Part shown: in pieces, positions 32,881 to 36,610 of the stretch
Layout: the number at the start of each line of letters is the position of its first letter
Numbering within the stretch: position 1 is the first letter of the stretch
Notes under the pieces: generated by a model
What the model was told of the DNA's origin: nothing
Seen by the model: the letters and a program-made list of their open reading frames with translations, nothing else
Databases searched by the model: none
Made by a program: the position numbers and the translations under genes
NCBI GenBank assembly: GCA_007128855.1
Contig: SKWQ01000205.1
Location: 1 to 36,610, forward strand
Length of the DNA: 36,610 nt
Source of the DNA: Balneolales bacterium
GTDB taxonomy: Bacteria > Bacteroidota > Rhodothermia > Balneolales > Natronogracilivirgulaceae
Direction: 5' to 3'

Positions 32881-34080
32881 ATGATTGCGAAACGTGTTAA
32901 GGCCATTGCGCCTTCGGAAACAATGAAAATTTCAGGTCGCGCCAAGGAGTTGCAGCGCGAAGGAAAATCGGTCATCTCCCTCAGTCAGGGTGAACCCGAT
33001 TTCAAAACACCACAGCATATCTGTGATGCTGCCGTGCAGGCCATCCGTGACGGCCACCACGGCTACACCATGAATACCGGAAACCCGGAACTTCGCGAGG
33101 CCATCTGCGCCAAGCTTAAGGAGGAAAACGGCCTGGAATACCGTCCCGACCAGATCATCCTTTCCAACGGAGCCAAGCAATCCATCGGGTTCTCGGTGCT
33201 GGCCACCATCGATCCCGGCGACGAAGTGATCATCCCAGCCCCGTACTGGGTATCCTATCCGGAGATGGTCAAGCTGGCCGAAGGCACGCCCGTAGTTGTA
33301 TCCACGGAATTCGACAACGACTTCAAGATGACGGCCGCACAGCTCCGCGAGGCCATCACTCCAAAAACCCGGATGCTCATCCTCTGCTCCCCCTCCAACC
33401 CCACCGGAAGCTGCTACTCCGCGGAAGAGCTTGAGGCACTGGCGGAAGTCCTGCGGGAGCATCCCGGAATCCTGGTGCTTTCCGACGAAATCTATGAGTA
33501 CATCGTCTTTGAGGACGATCACGTCAGTATCGCACAGGTGGCTCCGGACCTGATGGACCGCATCCTCGTCATCAACGGATTTTCCAAGGGCTTTGCCATG
33601 ACCGGATGGCGCCTCGGCTACCTTGCCGGCTCGGCCGATATCGTCAAGGCCGTTGCCAAGATACAGAGCCAGGAAACCTCCGGGCCCAGCTCCATCTCCC
33701 AGAAAGCCGGTGAGGCCGCCTATCTAAGCCCGCGTGACGCCGTTACGGAGATGGTCTCCGCATTCCGCGAGCGGCGTGATTATCTGGTGGATGCGCTCAA
33801 CCGCATCGACGGCGTGAAGTGCTTCAATCCGGGCGGTGCGTTTTACGCATTTCCGGACATCTCCGCCTACCTCAATTCCGAAACCCCCTCCGGCGACCGC
33901 ATCAGTAACAGCACGGACCTGTGCATGTTTCTGCTTGAGGAGCGCGGACTGGCGGCCGTTCCCGGTGATGCCTTTGGTGAACCGGCCGGAATCCGGCTCT
34001 CCTATGCCGCCTCAATGGAACATCTCAAAGAGGCCGTAAAGCGGCTGAGCGAAGGTCTTGCGGCATTGAAAAAACAGTAA
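32881..34080 (+). CDS. Class I pyridoxal-phosphate aminotransferase (aspartate aminotransferase type)
   Basis: This 399-residue enzyme moves amino groups between amino and keto acids, most likely aspartate and oxaloacetate. It shows ISLSQGEPDFKTP (substrate loop), NGAKQSIGF near the PLP phosphate site, CSPSNPTGSCYS, SDEIYEYIVF, and the PLP-lysine motif NGFSKGFAMTGWRLGYLAG, all typical of the thermophilic-type subgroup I-gamma AspAT. The carboxylate-binding arginine is in IRLSYAAS. I chose the ATG at 32881 because the family begins with a few residues before IAKRVKAIAPSETMKIS. It has a promoter-like element upstream. The DLCM stretch near residues 350-355 follows a short S/N/T-rich loop. Other specificities (prephenate, alanine) are possible. 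Confidence 0.93.
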   Translation: MIAKRVKAIAPSETMKISGRAKELQREGKSVISLSQGEPDFKTPQHICDAAVQAIRDGHHGYTMNTGNPELREAICAKLKEENGLEYRPDQIILSNGAKQSIGFSVLATIDPGDEVIIPAPYWVSYPEMVKLAEGTPVVVSTEFDNDFKMTAAQLREAITPKTRMLILCSPSNPTGSCYSAEELEALAEVLREHPGILVLSDEIYEYIVFEDDHVSIAQVAPDLMDRILVINGFSKGFAMTGWRLGYLAGSADIVKAVAKIQSQETSGPSSISQKAGEAAYLSPRDAVTEMVSAFRERRDYLVDALNRIDGVKCFNPGGAFYAFPDISAYLNSETPSGDRISNSTDLCMFLLEERGLAAVPGDAFGEPAGIRLSYAASMEHLKEAVKRLSEGLAALKKQ

Positions 34081-34148
34081 ACGTTTTCCTTTTTTTCGGC
34101 GTTTAATGATTCATTCCAAAGCAACGCCAACACCAACCAAGAAGAAGT

Positions 34149-34520
34149 ATGCCTACTTATCAGTACAAAAGGGATGACGGTACGATGTTCGAAATCATGC
34201 AGAAGATTTCGGACGAAGCGCTGAAAACCTGTCCGGAGACCGGCCAGAACGTGAAACGTGTGATCACCGGTGGCAGTGGTGTGGTGTACAAGGGAAGCGG
34301 CTGGTACGTCACCGATTACAAGAACCGTTCCGGCAACGGTGCCAACGGGTCCAACAGCAGCACCAACGGAGCCGACCCTTCCTCCGCCGGCAAAGCGTCC
34401 GTCCCGGGCGGTGCATCTGCCAACGGATCTGCCGAAAACAAAGCAGGCGGAAACGGCCAGGCCTCCGGCGCAACAACAGATTCCACTGGCAAAACCGCTT
34501 CATCGGAGAGCGGATCCTGA
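34149..34520 (+). CDS. FmdB-like protein with degenerate zinc ribbon and repetitive tail
   Basis: This 123-residue protein keeps the FmdB-family layout (MPTYQYKRDDG, FEIMQKISDEALKTCPETGQ, VKRVITGGSGVVYKGSGWYVTDY) but lacks the zinc-binding cysteines: the first CxxC position is RDD and the second is CPET, so just one cysteine remains. It therefore cannot bind zinc in the family's usual way. The last 60 or so residues (from about 57) are an S/N/G/T/A-rich tail with no hydrophobic core. It precedes yraN by 22 bp. FmdB homologues were named as putative regulators of formamidase; role here unknown. Confidence 0.75.
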   Translation: MPTYQYKRDDGTMFEIMQKISDEALKTCPETGQNVKRVITGGSGVVYKGSGWYVTDYKNRSGNGANGSNSSTNGADPSSAGKASVPGGASANGSAENKAGGNGQASGATTDSTGKTASSESGS

Positions 34521-34542
34521 ACCGCCACCTTACCCTGGACTC

Positions 34543-34905
34543 ATGAATCATGTGGAGCTTGGCCGGCTGGGCGAAGAGCGTGCCACCGAACACCTGACAT
34601 CCAACGGTTACCTGGTGCTTGACCGCAACTACCGGTTCATGCGCGCCGAAGTGGATATCGTGGCCGCTACAGATCGGGAAATCGTGTTTGTCGAAGTAAA
34701 GACCAGGAACAGCACCAGCTTCGGTGAGCCGGAGGAGCACGTGGACGACAGGAAAAAACGGCAACTCTTCAAAGTGGCCGAGGCATGGCTCCACGAACGC
34801 CGTATGGAGGGTTCACCCGTCCGTTTCGACGTAATCGCAATCCTGCGTCCCGGCAAGGACGACGAGCAGATCAACCACATCAAGGGGGCATTCTGGTATC
34901 TTTAG
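34543..34905 (+). CDS. yraN: YraN family protein (UPF0102)
   Basis: This 120-residue protein has the endonuclease-like fold of the UPF0102 family. The motif line is characteristic: LGRLGEERATEHLTSNGYLVLDRNYR, RAEVDIVAATDREIVFVEVKTR, with the Glu, Asp and EVK residues of a PD-(D/E)xK nuclease core. The ATG at 34543 fits the family start. Nuclease activity is not firmly shown for the family. It lies 22 bp after the FmdB-like gene and before the divIC-like gene. Confidence 0.92.
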   Translation: MNHVELGRLGEERATEHLTSNGYLVLDRNYRFMRAEVDIVAATDREIVFVEVKTRNSTSFGEPEEHVDDRKKRQLFKVAEAWLHERRMEGSPVRFDVIAILRPGKDDEQINHIKGAFWYL

Positions 34906-34934
34906 ATATTGAAAACCTGCGGATGCGTTATAGT

Positions 34935-34953
34935 TTAAAATAAATTATTTTAA
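34935..34953 (+). promoter_or_regulatory. 19-bp AT palindrome before the divIC-like gene
   Basis: TTAAAATAA, one central base, and TTATTTTAA form a perfect odd palindrome about 37 bp upstream of the divIC-like ATG. It is entirely A/T, so the arms would be weak in RNA; a DNA site or promoter-melting region is more likely. No T-tract follows. Confidence 0.4.
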
Positions 34954-34989
34954 GGGGACTCATTTCATTCATGTTCGAACCCCTTTCCC

Positions 34990-35289
34990 ATGAGCCTCCG
35001 ATTTTTCAATCCACTCCGCTGGCGCAGACCATTCCTTTTTTCGGTGTTGCTGCTGATGCTGGTGATCTGGTTTGGCTTCATCGACACGTACAGCATCCGC
35101 ACCCGTATACAATTGAACACGGAAAAAAACGAACTGATCCGCGAGACGGAGCGTCTCCGTGAAGAGACCGCCGAATTTCAGCAGAAAATGGAGGCGCTTG
35201 GGTCGGATCCCGGACTGTTGGAACAACTGGCCCGCGAGGAATATGGCATGCGGAAGCCGGGTGAAATCATTTATCGCGTTCAGGAATAA
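34990..35289 (+). CDS. divIC: Septum formation initiator, FtsB/DivIC-like
   Basis: This 99-residue bitopic membrane protein would join the FtsQLB division complex. It has a basic N-terminus (LRWRRP), one membrane helix (FLFSVLLLMLVIWFGFIDTY), a periplasmic coiled coil (NELIRETERLREETAEFQQKME), and the family end EQLAREEYGMRKPGEIIYRV. This layout and length fit FtsB/DivIC. It follows yraN by 84 bp with an AT palindrome between them. Which of FtsB or DivIC it should be named is a matter of convention. Confidence 0.9.
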   Translation: MSLRFFNPLRWRRPFLFSVLLLMLVIWFGFIDTYSIRTRIQLNTEKNELIRETERLREETAEFQQKMEALGSDPGLLEQLAREEYGMRKPGEIIYRVQE

Positions 35290-35355
35290 CAGCACGGCCC
35301 TCTCCACAGAAGCCACTGCTCCTGTCACATAACTTTCTATCTCAACTCGTATTTC

Positions 35356-36300
35356 ATGATCTCCATAGGTATTGATCTTGGCGGAACGAACATCAAATCG
35401 GCAGTTGTCGACCGCGAAAAAGGACTTCTTTCAACCTACTCCATCCCGACTGAGGCCCACAAGGGTCCCGAAGCCGTACTGGACCGCATCGCGGATGCGA
35501 TTTCCAATGCAACCGCTGACGCCCCGGAAAAACCGGTCGGCGCCGGCATCGGTTCCCCCGGCGTCATTTCCCTGGACCGGACCACGGTTTCGAATCCGCC
35601 AAACCTTCCGGGTTGGGAGGTGATCAACGTCCACAAGGAGATCAAAAAGCGGACCGGACTGGATGCGATCGTCGAAAATGATGCCAATCTCATGGCTCTG
35701 GGATCCTCGCGGTACGGTGCGGGAAGCGGGATGGACAGTCTCATCATGCTCACGCTTGGGACCGGCGTCGGTGGCGGGATCATCTACCACCGCGAACTGT
35801 ACCGCGGCGTGACCGGTGGTGCGGCCGAACTGGGGCATGTCATGATCGACTATGACGGGCCGGAATCCAACAGTACCGCCAAAGGCGGCATCGAGGCCTA
35901 TATCGGGCAGCGGTTCCTGATCCGCAACGCCCTGCCGCTCATCCGGCAGCACCCGGACAACCCCCTGTCCGCCTACCTGGAAAACCCGGACGAACTGGAA
36001 CCCAAACACCTGAGCAGGCAGGCCGACAGCGGCAATGAACTGGCCATACGGATCCTGGCCGATGCCGGAAGGATGCTCGGGTACGCCATCGTCAACTACA
36101 TCCATATCCTGGATATACGCAACATCATTGTCAGCGGTGGCGTTGCCAAAGCAGGTGACTGGATACTGGAGCCGGCCCGGATTGCAGCACTGGAACGCCT
36201 GATGCCACCGTTCCGCGAAGGGTTCGAAATCCGCTACGAGACACTGGGCAATGATGCCGCTCTGCTTGGTGCAGGCAGTCTGGCATTTGAATTTCTATAG
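35356..36300 (+). CDS. ROK family sugar kinase lacking the zinc cysteines
   Basis: This 314-residue protein resembles ROK glucokinases: ATP-binding IGIDLGGTNIKSAVVD at the N-terminus, the sugar-binding VENDANLMALG (catalytic Asp), LTLGTGVGGGI and the AAELGHV helix with its conserved histidine. The nearby CxCGxxGC zinc motif is absent: the three cysteine positions hold Ser, Ser and Gly in the stretch at 35866-35889 (SNSTAKGGIE). The normal start and length are clear. It lies 66 bp after the divIC-like gene. The sugar (glucose, N-acetylglucosamine or other) cannot be fixed by eye. Confidence 0.92.
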   Translation: MISIGIDLGGTNIKSAVVDREKGLLSTYSIPTEAHKGPEAVLDRIADAISNATADAPEKPVGAGIGSPGVISLDRTTVSNPPNLPGWEVINVHKEIKKRTGLDAIVENDANLMALGSSRYGAGSGMDSLIMLTLGTGVGGGIIYHRELYRGVTGGAAELGHVMIDYDGPESNSTAKGGIEAYIGQRFLIRNALPLIRQHPDNPLSAYLENPDELEPKHLSRQADSGNELAIRILADAGRMLGYAIVNYIHILDIRNIIVSGGVAKAGDWILEPARIAALERLMPPFREGFEIRYETLGNDAALLGAGSLAFEFL

Positions 36301-36326
36301 CACTTCACCGCTAAGCTAACCTGTTT

Positions 36327-36610
36327 GTGCCTTTTGCGCTCCTTTGTATCATAACGCTTCTCTCTTCCGCTCCGGGGTTGTCATCAGCACCATCGGAGGG
36401 GTATGCGAATGCATGGACGCCATCGGCAGGTGCCGTGGTCCGGGACTCTATTCCCGATACGCAGAACCCCGTTCCTCCGGATTCCAACCCGGAGCCAAAT
36501 GGCGCCATTCCGCCCGGTTCGAATGCCGCTCCAACCGACACCATCCCAGAGCGTGACACCCTCACCGTCCGTGACACCCTCACCGTCCGTGATACCCTCA
36601 CCGTCCGTGA
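36327..36610 (+). CDS. Start of an exported repeat-rich protein, 3' end outside window
   Basis: A frame open from a GTG at 36327 to the window end codes for a hydrophobic signal segment (PFALLCIITLLSSAPGLSSA), a P/S/G/N/D-rich stretch, then three hexapeptides RDTLTV. The preceding in-frame stop is at 36312, so no longer start exists except a CTG at 36321. The tripled 18-bp unit and the signal peptide favour a true exported protein over a chance frame, as does its plus orientation after the ROK gene. Proteins of related bacteria with D-T-L-rich leaders include LptD-like outer-membrane assembly proteins, but nothing here proves that identity. Confidence 0.55.
   Translation, partial: MPFALLCIITLLSSAPGLSSAPSEGYANAWTPSAGAVVRDSIPDTQNPVPPDSNPEPNGAIPPGSNAAPTDTIPERDTLTVRDTLTVRDTLTVR
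36552..36610 (+). repeat. 18-bp tandem repeat at the right edge
   Basis: Three consecutive units of CGTGACACCCTCACCGTC (one with GAT in place of GAC) begin at 36552 and a fourth starts at the window end. In the plus frame each unit is RDTLTV. The array may continue beyond the window. Confidence 0.9.

Noticed and set aside
36311-36601. A 96-residue minus-strand frame at the right edge
   Set aside because: It starts within the 18-bp repeat and lacks a coherent domain; the plus frame with a signal peptide explains the DNA better.
36552-36610. Possible CRISPR array
   Set aside because: The units are adjacent without unique spacers and code for a hexapeptide in frame, so it is a coding tandem repeat.
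1-36610. tRNA, rRNA, insertion sequences, prophage or defence cluster
   Set aside because: No cloverleaf, rRNA-like stretch, transposase or integrase motif, or nuclease-helicase gene group was seen on either strand.

Overview
The window looks like chromosomal DNA (GC in the mid-50s percent by eye) from a member of the Bacteroidota/Balneolota/Rhodothermota group, probably a free-living and perhaps salt-adapted heterotroph. Reasons: the gene order DUF3822-like protein, rsmD, coaD is typical of that group; the clearest promoter (20418-20448) fits the TTG-N20-TAnnTTTG pattern of Bacteroidota; most starts lack a strong Shine-Dalgarno; and a folP-cdaA pair is present. I see no rRNA, tRNA, insertion sequence, prophage, integrase or CRISPR array. 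The species assignment is inference only.

Layout. 1-1174: 3' part of a type II NADH dehydrogenase. 1165-6009 (minus strand): a YfcC-type carrier, a small acidic membrane-anchored protein, a patatin-like lipase and glutamyl-tRNA synthetase. 6276-7100 (plus): a WbqC-like protein. 7160-8587 (minus): a sugar porter, divergent from a 997-residue FAD/Fe-S oxidase (8943-11936). 12063-13319 (minus): a PAS-only sensor. 13491-18890 (minus): fdxA, folP, cdaA, methylmalonyl-CoA mutase and its chaperone meaB, closely spaced. 19076-20305 (minus): a secreted nucleotide pyrophosphatase-like enzyme, divergent from a small beta-barrel protein (20574-21029). 21047-26560 (minus): a response regulator fused to a metallo-beta-lactamase-fold domain, a DUF349 protein, a short-chain dehydrogenase and an MscS channel. 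26871-30046 (minus): dps, a pseudouridine synthase operon and a metallopeptidase. 30287-36300 (plus): a dense housekeeping run with a pilin-like membrane protein, DUF3822-like protein, rsmD, coaD, an aminotransferase, an FmdB-like protein, yraN, a divIC/ftsB-like gene and a ROK kinase. At the right edge a secreted protein begins, with an 18-bp repeat, and runs out of the window.

How the genes fit together. The region is mainly housekeeping: translation (gltX, rsmD, RluA-type synthase), cofactors (folP, coaD), propionate/odd-chain metabolism (mutase plus MeaB), respiratory dehydrogenases, c-di-AMP synthesis (cdaA), stress protection (dps, mscS) and cell division. The least ordinary parts are: the receiver-MBL fusion, which may be a signal-controlled phosphodiesterase; a LOV-like PAS domain without the photoactive cysteine; a tandem array of four 19-bp units ahead of the patatin gene; hairpins in the gltX and DUF349 leaders; and a recurring habit of in-frame, hydrophilic, repeat-built insertions (often three 15-bp units) in otherwise conserved enzymes.
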